Of a stretch of 64,000 bases of DNA, positions 8,760 to 17,339 are shown piece after piece. Positions within the stretch are counted from its first letter, which is position 1. Each line of letters starts with the position of its first letter. The notes beneath the pieces are model-generated. The model did no database searches and had not been told where the DNA came from. It saw nothing but the letters and a program-made list of their open reading frames with translations. Source of the stretch: OLB7 sp966250335 (GTDB lineage: Bacteria > Bacteroidota > Ignavibacteria > OLB7). The translations under genes were made by a program, and so were the position numbers. The DNA is taken from the NCBI GenBank assembly GCA_966250335.1, contig CBINGZ010000024.1, forward strand, positions 1-64,000. Reading direction: 5' to 3'.

Positions 8760-10619
8760 CTACAGCGCCCTGCGCAGACGGGCGATCGGGAGGTTCATCT
8801 GCTCGCGGTATTTCGCCACCGTGCGCCGGGCGACGTTGAACCCGACCTTCTTCATTTCGCGGCTGAGCTCGTCGTCCGAGAGGGGGTTCATCTTGTCTTC
8901 CGCCTCGATCAGCTCCCTGATGCGCGATTTGACGATCTTGGTCGATACCTCCTCCCCGCTGGTCGTCTCCAGCTTTTCGGAGAAGAAATATTTGAGCTCG
9001 AAGGTGCCGTAGTCGGTCTGCGCGTACTTGCCGTTGACCACGCGGCAGACCGTGGAGACATCCATGCCGATCCGATCCGCCACATCGCGATAGATCATCG
9101 GACGGATATGGTCGGGACCGCCGTAGAAGAACTCCTTCTGGAGATCGACGATCGCGCGCATCACCTTCATCATCGTCTGACGGCGCTGATGGATCGACGC
9201 GATGAACCATTTCGCCGACTCGAGTTTCTCCCGCAGGAATTTCCGCGCCTCCTTGTCCCCCGCTCCCTTCGCGCGTCCCCGATGTATCATCTCCTGATAT
9301 GCCCGATTCACCCGGAGCGCCGGAACGTTCCTGTCGTTCGGGATGATGACGATGTCGCCGCCGTCCTGCTCGACGATATAGTCGGGCGTCACATAGTTGT
9401 TCTCGACGATCGTCGAGGAGCCCTCCCCCGGCTTCGGGTTGAGCGAGCGGATCACTTCCATCGCTCCACGAAGTTCATCGGTGCTGCAGGAGAGCCGCTG
9501 GCAGATCTTCTCGAAGTGCTTGAGGGTGAAATCGTTGTATGCGGTGCGGATCAGCTCGTAGGCGAGTTTATGGGTGGGGGAGAGCTCCCGCATCAGCTCG
9601 AGCTGGATCAGCAGACATTCCTGAAGGTCGCGCGCCCCCACTCCCGGCGGATCGAGCCGCTGGATATGGTGGAGGACCTTCTCCCCCTCCTGAACGGTGA
9701 AGGCGGGCTCCACGATCTTCTCGGGGAGCGTTCCGTTCTTCTCCGGGGCGGAGCCGTTCAGTGCGGGAGCCGGCGTCGGTTCCGGGGCGCTGCTCTGCGC
9801 CGTCCCCTGTTCCAGAAGGCGCGCCAGGTCCTCGATCGACATCCGCGACATCTCCTCGAGCGACATGGTCGCCACCGACGCCACCGAACGGGGCTGTTCC
9901 TCGCGCGGCGGGGAGTAGAGCTCCGACGAGGCGAGCGAGGCAAGCGACGGACCGCTGCCGGCGTCATCGCTTTCCGAGGAGTCGGCGGTCGCCCCTCCGA
10001 AGCCCGCGATCCCGTTCCCGCCTGCCGGACCGCCTGCAGCGGTTCCCCGGGTGGAGGGGGGGGGGGAGGTGCTGGTGGCCGCGATGAACTTGTTGAGATC
10101 GTCGACGATCTCCCGCAGGTCGCGCCGCAGGTATCCGTCGTCGTCGATATTCCCGATGATCTCCTCGGCGAGCATCAGCTCGTCATCCGATAGAGTCAGC
10201 ATCCGCAACTGGGTCATGAGACGTTCGGAGAAGGTCTCCTCGGCGCGCTGCGGAAAATCCTCCTGCTCGTCGGGCTCGGTGCCGGCGAAGCTGGGGGCCT
10301 TGTAGCCGTCGTAGTCGCCGGAGTTCAGTTCGTCGTAGTTGAACTCCCGTTCGGCGACGGAGTCCTGACGTATATCGCGATCGTCGCCGTCGCCGAAATC
10401 GTCGTCGGCCGACTGCGTGGAGGTCGAGGAGTCACCGGGGATCTCCTGATCGATCTCCATGTCGATCTGGGTCACTTCCTCCAGCAGCGGGTTCGTCTCC
10501 AGCTCCTGCTTGATGCTCTGCTCCAGTGCAATGACCGGAAGCTGAAGCATCTTCAGGAACTGGACCTGCTGCGGCGTGACCCGCTGGTGTTGCGCAAGTA
10601 GAGGAGAGAGAGTAATCAT
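8760..10619 (-). CDS. rpoN: RNA polymerase sigma-54 factor
   Basis: Sigma-54 directs RNA polymerase to -24/-12 promoters opened by AAA+ activators. Region I is clear at the start (LSPLLAQHQRVTPQQVQFLKM, glutamine and leucine rich, then LEQSIKQELETNPLLEE). The core-binding and DNA-binding parts follow, with YRDVADRIGMDVSTVCRVVNGKY as the helix-turn-helix. The C-terminus has the RpoN box ARRTVAKYRE. At 619 residues it is about 130 longer than usual: residues about 176-292 are a low-complexity Pro/Gly/Ser/Ala insert with an amphipathic patch in the middle, between region II and the core-binding domain. No sigma-54 activator is encoded in this window. Confidence 0.95.
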   Translation of the reverse strand: MITLSPLLAQHQRVTPQQVQFLKMLQLPVIALEQSIKQELETNPLLEEVTQIDMEIDQEIPGDSSTSTQSADDDFGDGDDRDIRQDSVAEREFNYDELNSGDYDGYKAPSFAGTEPDEQEDFPQRAEETFSERLMTQLRMLTLSDDELMLAEEIIGNIDDDGYLRRDLREIVDDLNKFIAATSTSPPPSTRGTAAGGPAGGNGIAGFGGATADSSESDDAGSGPSLASLASSELYSPPREEQPRSVASVATMSLEEMSRMSIEDLARLLEQGTAQSSAPEPTPAPALNGSAPEKNGTLPEKIVEPAFTVQEGEKVLHHIQRLDPPGVGARDLQECLLIQLELMRELSPTHKLAYELIRTAYNDFTLKHFEKICQRLSCSTDELRGAMEVIRSLNPKPGEGSSTIVENNYVTPDYIVEQDGGDIVIIPNDRNVPALRVNRAYQEMIHRGRAKGAGDKEARKFLREKLESAKWFIASIHQRRQTMMKVMRAIVDLQKEFFYGGPDHIRPMIYRDVADRIGMDVSTVCRVVNGKYAQTDYGTFELKYFFSEKLETTSGEEVSTKIVKSRIRELIEAEDKMNPLSDDELSREMKKVGFNVARRTVAKYREQMNLPIARLRRAL

Positions 10620-10766
10620 AACAGCCTTGAATCATCGATCATCCGGTCCCCTGGCTTGTCATTCTCATCACCGCCCGGCCATGTCGTCAGTATCAGAGCA
10701 CACGACCAAATATACGCACTGATTGCCTGCGAAGGAGGAACGGAACAGATTACCTTTTTGTCAGAA

Positions 10767-11393
10767 TCACTGCTCCGTGATCGGACCTTTCTCCGGTTCG
10801 GCCGGGGGTGTCTTCCGCTTCAGTTCGGGCCAGTGTTCCTCGACCGCCTCGGCAAGCTGATCGTAGAACGATCGACCGAACGCGCGCACCAGGGCTTCCT
10901 CCAGGAAGCGGTAGAGGGGGACATCCTGCCGGGCGCCGTTGACGAGGGCCGGGGTACACTGCTGGATCTTCTCGTAGCGGAGGTAGCTTCCGCCGAACAG
11001 CTCGTTGATGCGGATCGGGAAGAGATGGCAACTGAGCGGTTTGCGGAAGTCGGTCTCGCCGTTGAAGTAGGCGCGCTCGATGGCGCATTTGGCGACACCC
11101 CCTTCGTCGTAGACGAAGACACAATCCCTGTCGTCTATGCAGACCGTCGCAAGATCGTCGTCGTCATCCCCCTCTACGGCGCCGAAGCGCTCGATGTAGC
11201 GCCGGTTACGCTCGCTCAGATATCGTGTTGCGACGGAGACGGCGTCGTTGACGGCGGCCGCTTCCTCAGGCAGCAGGGGGGCTCCGCGGCCACCCGGCAT
11301 GGTGCAGCATGCGCCTTTGCAAGCCCCCAAATCGCACGAAAAACGGGCAGTCGCGACCGCATCATCGGCCAAAACATTAAGGATCGTAAACAT
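10767..11393 (-). CDS. DUF3109-family cysteine-cluster protein
   Basis: A 208-residue cytosolic protein of the DUF3109 family, common in Bacteroidota and related to YkgJ-like putative zinc or iron-sulfur proteins. Cysteines are grouped as FSCDLGACKGACC near the N-terminus, then CIDDRDCVF, KCAIER, SCHLFPIRI and QQCTP. The spacing matches the family's CxxxxCxxxCC start and CxLFP motif. The frame runs back to a TTG at 11426, but the family begins about 18 residues before the first cysteine, which points to the ATG at 11393. It is 147 bp upstream of rpoN on the same strand and divergent from the RMDN-like gene. Biochemical role unknown. Confidence 0.85.
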   Translation of the reverse strand: MFTILNVLADDAVATARFSCDLGACKGACCTMPGGRGAPLLPEEAAAVNDAVSVATRYLSERNRRYIERFGAVEGDDDDDLATVCIDDRDCVFVYDEGGVAKCAIERAYFNGETDFRKPLSCHLFPIRINELFGGSYLRYEKIQQCTPALVNGARQDVPLYRFLEEALVRAFGRSFYDQLAEAVEEHWPELKRKTPPAEPEKGPITEQ

Positions 11394-11601
11394 ACCTATC
11401 GTAGCGTTTGTATCGTGCTGAGACAACCCTCTACCCGGACATAATGTTACTTGCCGATGAGAAGTCGGTTTGTCAGATTGTGCCCCGAAGCGACATCAAT
11501 ATACGAGCGGGCTACTACCCCGCCAACGAAGCGTGTATACAGGAAGAGTAACGACGAAACATCTACAAGATCGCGGCTTTCTACCGAGGATTCCCGGCGC
11601 C

Positions 11602-12402
11602 ATGCAGACCAACGCAGAGTCATTCATATCGGATCAATCGATGGTCTCCACGGCCCACGGGGATTGTGCGACACCCGGTCGGGAGTTCGCCGAACGGGTC
11701 CCCGAATATCTCAGGCCCGGCTACCGCGCGCTGATGATGGGGGATGCCGACAGCGCCATCGAATCGTGGGAATCGCTCTACAATCGCTACCCCTCCGCCG
11801 AAGTCTGCGGTCATATCTCCCGCGCTCACTACTACCGGATCTTCTTCCTCGACCATCTGAACGACTACGCCAGGCGTGCCGAGCATGTGCGGCAGATCCG
11901 TCTGTGGGCCGAACGCGCCCTCTCGCTGAACCCGAACTCCTCGATCGGACATGCGATGCTCGCCGTCGCGATCGGGCAGGAGGCGCAGCTCAGCGGGTCG
12001 CAGCGCCAGATGATCCTGAGCGCCTGGGAGGTCCGCCATCATGCGGAGCAGGCGATCCTGATCGATAACAACTGGATCGGGCATTACGTTCTCGGTGTAT
12101 GGCATCGCGAGATAGCTTCCGTGAATCCGGGGCTCCGCGCCCTTGCACAGATCTTCCTGAGCAAGCTGCCGCGCGCCTCCTACACGAAGTCGATCGAGCA
12201 TTTTCAGGAGATCCTGCGCCAGTACCCGGAGAACAATTTCATCTTCGCGGAGATGGCCTATACCTACGAGCGGATGGGGGATATGAGTCACGCCTGCGCC
12301 ATGTACCGCACCTGCATCACGATGCCTCTGTTCCGGCACCCGATCTCCCGCTTCCACACCGAAATCGCCATCGAGCGCCTGGGGCGGAAGTGCAAGCAGT
12401 AA
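11602..12402 (+). CDS. RMDN-like TPR/alpha-helical repeat protein
   Basis: The 266-residue protein matches, by memory, the regulator-of-microtubule-dynamics (RMDN/RMD1) fold best known from eukaryotes and found in scattered bacteria. Shared features in order: AERALSLNPNSSIGHAMLAVAIG near residues 110-132, the SGSQRQMILSAWEVRHHAEQAILID helix pair, HYVLGVWHREIASVNPGLRA, LSKLPRASYTKSIEHFQEILRQYPEN, and AEMAYTYERMGD. There is no signal peptide or membrane segment. I chose the ATG at 11602 because the upstream extension to 11470 is basic and shows no similarity. Probably a protein-interaction scaffold; its partner is unknown. Confidence 0.75.
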   Translation: MQTNAESFISDQSMVSTAHGDCATPGREFAERVPEYLRPGYRALMMGDADSAIESWESLYNRYPSAEVCGHISRAHYYRIFFLDHLNDYARRAEHVRQIRLWAERALSLNPNSSIGHAMLAVAIGQEAQLSGSQRQMILSAWEVRHHAEQAILIDNNWIGHYVLGVWHREIASVNPGLRALAQIFLSKLPRASYTKSIEHFQEILRQYPENNFIFAEMAYTYERMGDMSHACAMYRTCITMPLFRHPISRFHTEIAIERLGRKCKQ

Positions 12403-12455
12403 CACCGATCTTCCGGCAGTAATTTTATCGCAGAGTGAGATAAGAGGGGGCGGAC

Positions 12456-12695
12456 TCAGAGGTCGGCGATCTTCGCAAGGAAATACTCCTTCGATCTGCC
12501 GAGTGTCTTGAGGCAGGTCTCGACATGAAGGCGTGGAATATCGCGGTCCTTGGTGCGGAAGACAACAGGACGGGGGAGTCTGCTCTCCGGCATGTCCCAG
12601 ATCTCGTGACTTCCTCTTGAGCGGATGAACTCAAGCCCCTCGCTCTTGAGGAAGCGGATCCATTTCTCCCGTGGGATGGCTCGGAACGTCGACAT
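12456..12695 (-). CDS. hicA: HicA-type mRNA interferase toxin
   Basis: HicA toxins cut mRNA and are neutralised by HicB. The 79-residue protein has the fold's order: a basic helix (IPREKWIRFLKSEG), then FIRSRGSHEIWD with the catalytic histidine, then beta strands and a final helix LHVETCLKTLGRSKEYFL typical of the HicA C-terminus. It is translated from an ATG that overlaps the hicB stop codon (TGATG), so the toxin depends on translation of the antitoxin upstream. The longer frame to 12836 is only the shadow of hicB. Confidence 0.8.
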   Translation of the reverse strand: MSTFRAIPREKWIRFLKSEGLEFIRSRGSHEIWDMPESRLPRPVVFRTKDRDIPRLHVETCLKTLGRSKEYFLAKIADL

Positions 12696-13060
12696 CAGCC
12701 GGCCGCATGTACGCCGATCCGGGCGTGAACGGAAGGGATGCTGATCGTGCGGCTGACTCTCTTCCTGCGGCGGAGCGATCGCTCGACATCGTACGAGAGA
12801 GAGGGGGGACGGTAGTCGGTGCTTGCAAGCGTCCATCCCATGCGCAGCAGCTCGCGCTCGAGCGTTCCGCGTCTGGCCGTCTCTTCGATGAAAATCTCCA
12901 CGGCCTCCTCGAACATCTCCCTCGCTTCCTCCTCGCTGTCGCCGTACGATGAGACCTCAAGCATCGGACAGTACGCCACCCATTGCTCCTCTTCCTCGGC
13001 GATATAGACGTCGACATTGACCTTGAAGGAGAGTCTGACACGTTGTTCGGTTCTGGACAT
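12695..13060 (-). CDS. hicB: HicB-type antitoxin
   Basis: A 121-residue partner of hicA. The N-terminal half is the degraded RNase H-like HicB fold: FKVNVDVYIAEEEEQWVAYCPMLEVSSYGDSEEEAREMFEEAVEIFIEE. The C-terminal part (residues about 80-121) is basic and lacks an obvious ribbon-helix-helix or HTH motif. The ATG at 13060 begins just before the conserved strand; the frame to 13252 is otherwise non-family sequence. The order antitoxin then toxin with a 1-base overlap is the common hicBA arrangement and allows coupled translation. Confidence 0.8.
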   Translation of the reverse strand: MSRTEQRVRLSFKVNVDVYIAEEEEQWVAYCPMLEVSSYGDSEEEAREMFEEAVEIFIEETARRGTLERELLRMGWTLASTDYRPPSLSYDVERSLRRRKRVSRTISIPSVHARIGVHAAG

Positions 13061-13281
13061 TGCAGCGGCCTCGGTTCTGATGGTCTGGGCACAGTATACG
13101 AAGAACGGTTTGATCCCGCCATGTCTTGTACAACGTACGGCGGGCGGCTTTCGTTTTAGATGCAGGATTTGTCCTGAGCGATCGAGCCGTGTCGGAAGAA
13201 GGCTGCCCGGACCTGACGAATGACAACAAATCCGCCATCCCCTCTTTCCCACCCGCTCGATTCCCTGTAGATTTGGCGGCG

Positions 13282-14010
13282 ATGGACTACCTTGAGATCG
13301 CTCTCGCGGCGTTGATCGCCGGCACGCTCGATACCGTCGTCGGATTCGGCGGCACGCTTCTGCTGATGCCCATTCTGGTGATGGTCGTCGGTCCCGTGGA
13401 TGCCGTGCTCCTGGCGGCCATCATCCCCCTGGGGTGGAACGGCGTCAGGATCTCGATCGCTCATGCCTGGATCGACTGGAAACGGGGGGGATTGATCGCG
13501 GCCGGAGTCGTGGCGGGGGGACTTCTCGGAGGACTCTACCTGGAAGCCGTCGATCCGGGACTCATCACCCTCGGTCTGGGAGCGCTCCTGCTTCTCTTCG
13601 GACTCTACTACATCATCAGGCTCTATATCGAGATTCCACGGCTTCACGACCTTCCGGTGGCGCTCCTGCCGATCATCGGCGCCGCGGCCGGGGGAGTCAG
13701 CGCGATTCTCGGGGCCGGGAACGGTCCCGTGCAGACGATCGCACTCCACGGGGCGGGTCTCTCGTCGCATGCCACCTCCGCCACCAACGGCCTTCTGGGG
13801 GCGCTTGCAGCCCTGGCGCGGCTCGGGGGCTACGCCCTGGCCGGCTCGATCGGCGAGATCAACTGGGGGTATGGTCTGGTGGGGCTTGTCGCCTCGGGGG
13901 CGGGAGCGGTCGTCGGTCTCCGGTTCGTCCGGAAGACACGGGATACCACGCTGGAGCTGGTGATCGGCATCGCCCTGGTGCTGGCGGCCGTGCGTCTGCT
14001 GATGCCGTAG
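13282..14010 (+). CDS. TauE/SafE-family membrane permease
   Basis: A 242-residue inner-membrane protein with about eight hydrophobic segments arranged as two four-helix halves, each beginning with the family's Gly-rich turn: GTLDTVVGFGGTLLLMPIL at residues about 14-32 and AAAGGVSAILGAGNGPVQTIAL in the second half. TauE/SafE proteins are proposed exporters of sulfite, sulfoacetate or other organosulfur anions, or sulfite/sulfate uptake channels. The start at 13282 begins just before the first helix; the upstream extension to 13126 is not hydrophobic. No sulfur-metabolism gene is adjacent, so the substrate is open. Confidence 0.85.
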   Translation: MDYLEIALAALIAGTLDTVVGFGGTLLLMPILVMVVGPVDAVLLAAIIPLGWNGVRISIAHAWIDWKRGGLIAAGVVAGGLLGGLYLEAVDPGLITLGLGALLLLFGLYYIIRLYIEIPRLHDLPVALLPIIGAAAGGVSAILGAGNGPVQTIALHGAGLSSHATSATNGLLGALAALARLGGYALAGSIGEINWGYGLVGLVASGAGAVVGLRFVRKTRDTTLELVIGIALVLAAVRLLMP

Positions 14011-14049
14011 CGATCTCCCGCCGCTTCTCCCCCTCTTCTCGGCGTCCCC

Positions 14050-14727
14050 TCAGCTCAGCGTGTAGTAATCCTCTCCTTGTCCGGTGAAGATCCGGATCAG
14101 CCCCGCCCGCACCAGCCCGACGAGACTTCGCGAGGCGCGGCGTTCGGAGATATTGACGAGATGCCGGAACTCCCGGAGCGTGACCCGTCCGTTCTTCTCC
14201 AGATGGTCGAAGAGGGCCCGTTCGATCTTCCCGATCTCCAGACGGAGCGGAGGAGCCGTCGGACTGGAGGCGGCAAGGACACGGGCGACCTCCTTGCTTG
14301 CCAGCACACTCCGTTCTCCCTGCCTGATATAGACCCCCGAATCGCCCGGCGGCCGCTGTGTCGGCCCGCCGCCGGCCCCTCCGTTCAGCGGGGCGGGGAC
14401 AAGGCGGTGCGGCTTGTTCCGGCTTTCCGGGACGTGGATCACGATCACATCCTCGCCGTCAAGTTCCTTGATCTCTATCTCTATCTCGACAGGGGGCTCA
14501 CTGTAGAATTCCGCGGCAGTGGTAAGCAGATCTATTTCAGATTTCTCGCTGTCAACGCCGATCACCTTTCCATCATCATCTATTCCGACCAGAAGATGGC
14601 CTCCTCTGGTGTTGGCAAACGCGATCATCTCCTTGGCGAATTTCTCGAACCCCGAGAATTTCCGCTTGAACTCGACGGTGTCCGACTCGCCGAGTTCGAT
14701 GATCTCACGAAGTTTCCTGTACGTCAT
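14050..14727 (-). CDS. AlbA_2 (Schlafen-like) DNA-binding domain protein with winged helix
   Basis: The 225-residue protein starts with an AlbA_2 domain: ESDTVEFKRKFSGFEKFAKEMIAFANTRGGHLLVGIDDDGKVIGV, the hallmark ExxExKxxxxxxxxxxIxAFANxxGGxLxxGxxD pattern. A glycine-rich loop (about residues 117-130) interrupts the domain's later part, GVYIRQGERSVLASKEVARVL. The last 60 residues form a winged-helix domain (ALFDHLEKNGRVTLREFRHLVNISERRASRSLVGLVRAGLI). Such proteins are often transcription regulators or defence-associated. The frame extends three codons to a TTG at 14736; the ATG at 14727 is taken as start. It is divergent from the PASTA gene. Confidence 0.8.
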   Translation of the reverse strand: MTYRKLREIIELGESDTVEFKRKFSGFEKFAKEMIAFANTRGGHLLVGIDDDGKVIGVDSEKSEIDLLTTAAEFYSEPPVEIEIEIKELDGEDVIVIHVPESRNKPHRLVPAPLNGGAGGGPTQRPPGDSGVYIRQGERSVLASKEVARVLAASSPTAPPLRLEIGKIERALFDHLEKNGRVTLREFRHLVNISERRASRSLVGLVRAGLIRIFTGQGEDYYTLS

Positions 14728-15062
14728 AATTGTCAAAAGCGCACGTGTGTTCCGGTCCGTTCATCTCCCCGCGCACGGGGAGGAAAATACAAACTTTGGC
14801 AAACCGGCAGCGGCCAATTCTTCCCGGCCCGGATGGATGTTCGTATGTTTAACGCACCCTCGAAGGGGGCGGGACCTCCCCGCAGATTGAACCGTCGAGG
14901 GGGTCTCGATGTTCCTTCAGTGTAACGGAAGGGCGTCAGAGGAATGCAATCAGGGAGATCGCGTGGGGCCCTCGGCGTCCCGGAATCGATCTCAGCCGTA
15001 CGAATGAACAGGGAGCAATCGGAAGCGCGTGACTGCGGGCAGGCCGAACCGCTCTTGGAACC
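14728..15062. other. Divergent intergenic region, AlbA_2 gene to PASTA gene
   Basis: About 335 bp holding two divergent promoters. A short hairpin CTCCCCG-N4-CGGGGAG lies at 14765-14782. A second GC-rich region near 14860-14900 shows GGGGGCGGGACC and its partial complement. No gene is seen. Confidence 0.45.
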
Positions 15063-16007
15063 ATGAGCATAAAGATCTATAAGAATACGCCGAGGCGTGA
15101 ATCTCTCCATAACGGCGTCGGAATCCTTCCCCCGCCCGATCCCGCCCAGCAGGAGAAGGAAGCGGACGAGAAGAGGAGGGAGGCGAACGATCGCGTCGCA
15201 TGGTCGACGATCCTCAAGTACCTTCTCATCGTCATGGGGAGCGTCTTCCTGCTTCTGGTGCTGGTGGACAAGCTGGTGATGCCGTGGTACGTGAAGCTCG
15301 GCGCCGTGCAGCAGGTGCCGGCGGTGGTCGGCCTTCCGTTCGATTCGGCGAGGAAACTGCTGACCGACCGGGGCTTCGAGATCAGGAAGGGGGAGCCGAG
15401 ACACGACGACCGCTACCCGGCCGGGACGATCGTCCAGCAGCTTCCGTACGGAGGGGCCGACACCAAGGAGGGACGTCGCGTCTACCTGACGCTCAGTCTG
15501 GGGACCGAGATGATCCCGATGCCCGATATGATCGGCATGCCGCTCGGTGAGGCGCGCATCACCCTGATGCGGCTGGGACTCGATGTCGGTGAGACCACCT
15601 ACGAGTACAACGACACGATCATGCGGGATCTCGTCTTCATCCAGAGCATCCCCCCGAAGGTCGGGGCCCGTCCCGGCTCCTCGGTCGACGTCGTCATCAG
15701 CCGCGGTCCCAGCACACGCTACACGATGATGCCGAACCTGATTTCGCTCGATGTGGAACAGGCGCGCATCAGGCTGGAGAACGCGGGACTGGTGCTCGGC
15801 GTGGTGCGATACAAGCCCGACGCCACGTACGTGGTCAACACGGTCGTGGAGCAGTCGATCGCTCCCTATGCCCAGGTGGCCGAACGCGCGGCCGTCGACG
15901 TGACGGTGGCTACCGACGGTTCGAATATCTCCACCGATATCCCCACCGACGAAGGAGGAGGGGAGGGGGAACCCAGCGGTGTCTCCAACCTCAACGAGGA
16001 AGAGTGA
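15063..16007 (+). CDS. Single-pass membrane protein with three PASTA domains
   Basis: The 314-residue protein has a cytosolic basic/acidic N-terminus (1-48), one membrane helix (residues about 50-71, LKYLLIVMGSVFLLLVLV), then three PASTA repeats outside: VPAVVGLPFDSARKLLTDRGFE, MPDMIGMPLGEARITLMRLGLD and MPNLISLDVEQARIRLENAGL. Each has the VPxxxGxxxxxAxxxLxxxGL pattern. PASTA domains bind peptidoglycan fragments or beta-lactam-like ligands. No kinase or transpeptidase domain is attached, as is common in Bacteroidota. An acidic tail follows (GGGEGEPSG). It overlaps the following MFS gene start by 4 bp (GTGA), so the two are probably co-translated. Confidence 0.85.
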   Translation: MSIKIYKNTPRRESLHNGVGILPPPDPAQQEKEADEKRREANDRVAWSTILKYLLIVMGSVFLLLVLVDKLVMPWYVKLGAVQQVPAVVGLPFDSARKLLTDRGFEIRKGEPRHDDRYPAGTIVQQLPYGGADTKEGRRVYLTLSLGTEMIPMPDMIGMPLGEARITLMRLGLDVGETTYEYNDTIMRDLVFIQSIPPKVGARPGSSVDVVISRGPSTRYTMMPNLISLDVEQARIRLENAGLVLGVVRYKPDATYVVNTVVEQSIAPYAQVAERAAVDVTVATDGSNISTDIPTDEGGGEGEPSGVSNLNEEE

Positions 16008-17308
16008 GCGAACCTGAAGCGCCCGGCGCCCTGCCGGCGGATGTCGACGTGATCCCGGCGGCTCCCCCCCGGCGCCGTTTCTTCTGGGGGCGCGATCTTC
16101 TCCTTCTCTGGCTGGGACAGGTCGTCTCGGGGCTTGGAGATTCGCTCGTCTCGATGGGCTTCGTTTTCCTCGTGCTGGAGATGACCGGCGACGAACGCGC
16201 TCTCGGCGGCTTCCAGTCGGTCGCCTACCTGCCGATCGTCCTCTTCGGGCTCGCCGCCGGTGTCTACGTCGACCGCCGCGACCGCCGCCGCGTGATGCTC
16301 GCCGCCGATCTGGGCCGTGCGATCATCCTCGCCTCGCTCCCCCTGGCCGCCATGACCGGAATTCTGGGGATCGGATACGCCGGGGTTGCCGTGGTGATCT
16401 CCTCGGTCTGCATGACCTTCTTCAACCCCGCCTACAACTCCGCGCTCCCCGTTATCGTCGACGATCCGTCGAAGCTGTTCGGCGTCAATGCGGTGATGCA
16501 GTCGTCGCGGCAGTTCGCCTCCATTATCGGCCCGGGCCTCGCCGCCTACGGGATGGCGCAGTGGGGGCCGCTTACGCTCCTCTCGGCCAATTCGGTCATC
16601 TATCTCCTCTCGTTTCTCTGCGTCTACTTCATCGCCCACGATCTCCGTTCTACATCTGTCAAGGGGGCGATCTCCCTCCGGGAGCTGCGGAGCGAGATCG
16701 CGGCAGGGCTCAGGGCGGTCAGAGGGACCAGGGGGGTGCGTGAACTCTTCGCCTTCACGCTCGCCAACAACGTGCTGCTGATGGGGCCGGCGCTGGTGGC
16801 GACACCGCTTCTGGTGACACAGGTCTTCAAGGGGACGATGGCCGATTTCGCGATGATCCAGCTGATGTACGCCTGCGGGATGGCGATCACCAGCCTGGTG
16901 ATGCACAGGCTTCCGCCGATCCGGACTATCGGAATACTATGGGCGGTGGGGATGATGCTGGACGGGTTCACGTTCGTGATCTACCTCTTCGCCGATACGC
17001 TGCCGCTCCTCTACGCGGCGGCGTTCGTTCATGCGCTGGTGGTCCCGTTCCTCATTATACCTCGCACCACGATCATGCAGAGGAAGCTCCCGCCGGAGAT
17101 GCTGGGGCGCGCCTTCGGGTATGTCGATATCGCCGTGCTCGGCGTGACGTCGCTCTCGGCGCTGATCGCCGGGTTCGTGATCAAGGAGATCGGTCCTCTG
17201 GAGACGATGGTGTGGGGAGGAGGGACCGCCGGGGTCGTCGGTCTGGTGGCGCTGGGGTTCCGGTCGATCAGGGAGATCCGTTTCGACGATCATGCGGTCG
17301 AAGGGTAG
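16004..17308 (+). CDS. MFS transporter, EntS/MFS_3-like
   Basis: A 434-residue major facilitator with 12 predicted helices. The conserved loop between helices 2 and 3 is GVYVDRRDRRRVM, the family A-motif variant (GxxxDRxxRRxxM). FFNPAYNSALPVIVD and RQFASIIGPGLAAYGM match the MFS_3 subgroup that includes enterobactin exporters and macrolide effluxers. The GTG start lies within the stop of the PASTA gene (GTGA). Substrate unknown; the siderophore-type receptor 7 kb downstream is too distant to infer linkage. Confidence 0.85.
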   Translation: MSEPEAPGALPADVDVIPAAPPRRRFFWGRDLLLLWLGQVVSGLGDSLVSMGFVFLVLEMTGDERALGGFQSVAYLPIVLFGLAAGVYVDRRDRRRVMLAADLGRAIILASLPLAAMTGILGIGYAGVAVVISSVCMTFFNPAYNSALPVIVDDPSKLFGVNAVMQSSRQFASIIGPGLAAYGMAQWGPLTLLSANSVIYLLSFLCVYFIAHDLRSTSVKGAISLRELRSEIAAGLRAVRGTRGVRELFAFTLANNVLLMGPALVATPLLVTQVFKGTMADFAMIQLMYACGMAITSLVMHRLPPIRTIGILWAVGMMLDGFTFVIYLFADTLPLLYAAAFVHALVVPFLIIPRTTIMQRKLPPEMLGRAFGYVDIAVLGVTSLSALIAGFVIKEIGPLETMVWGGGTAGVVGLVALGFRSIREIRFDDHAVEG

Positions 17309-17339
17309 GTGGCGGTCGGAGGGTAGGGGACGTTTCCCG

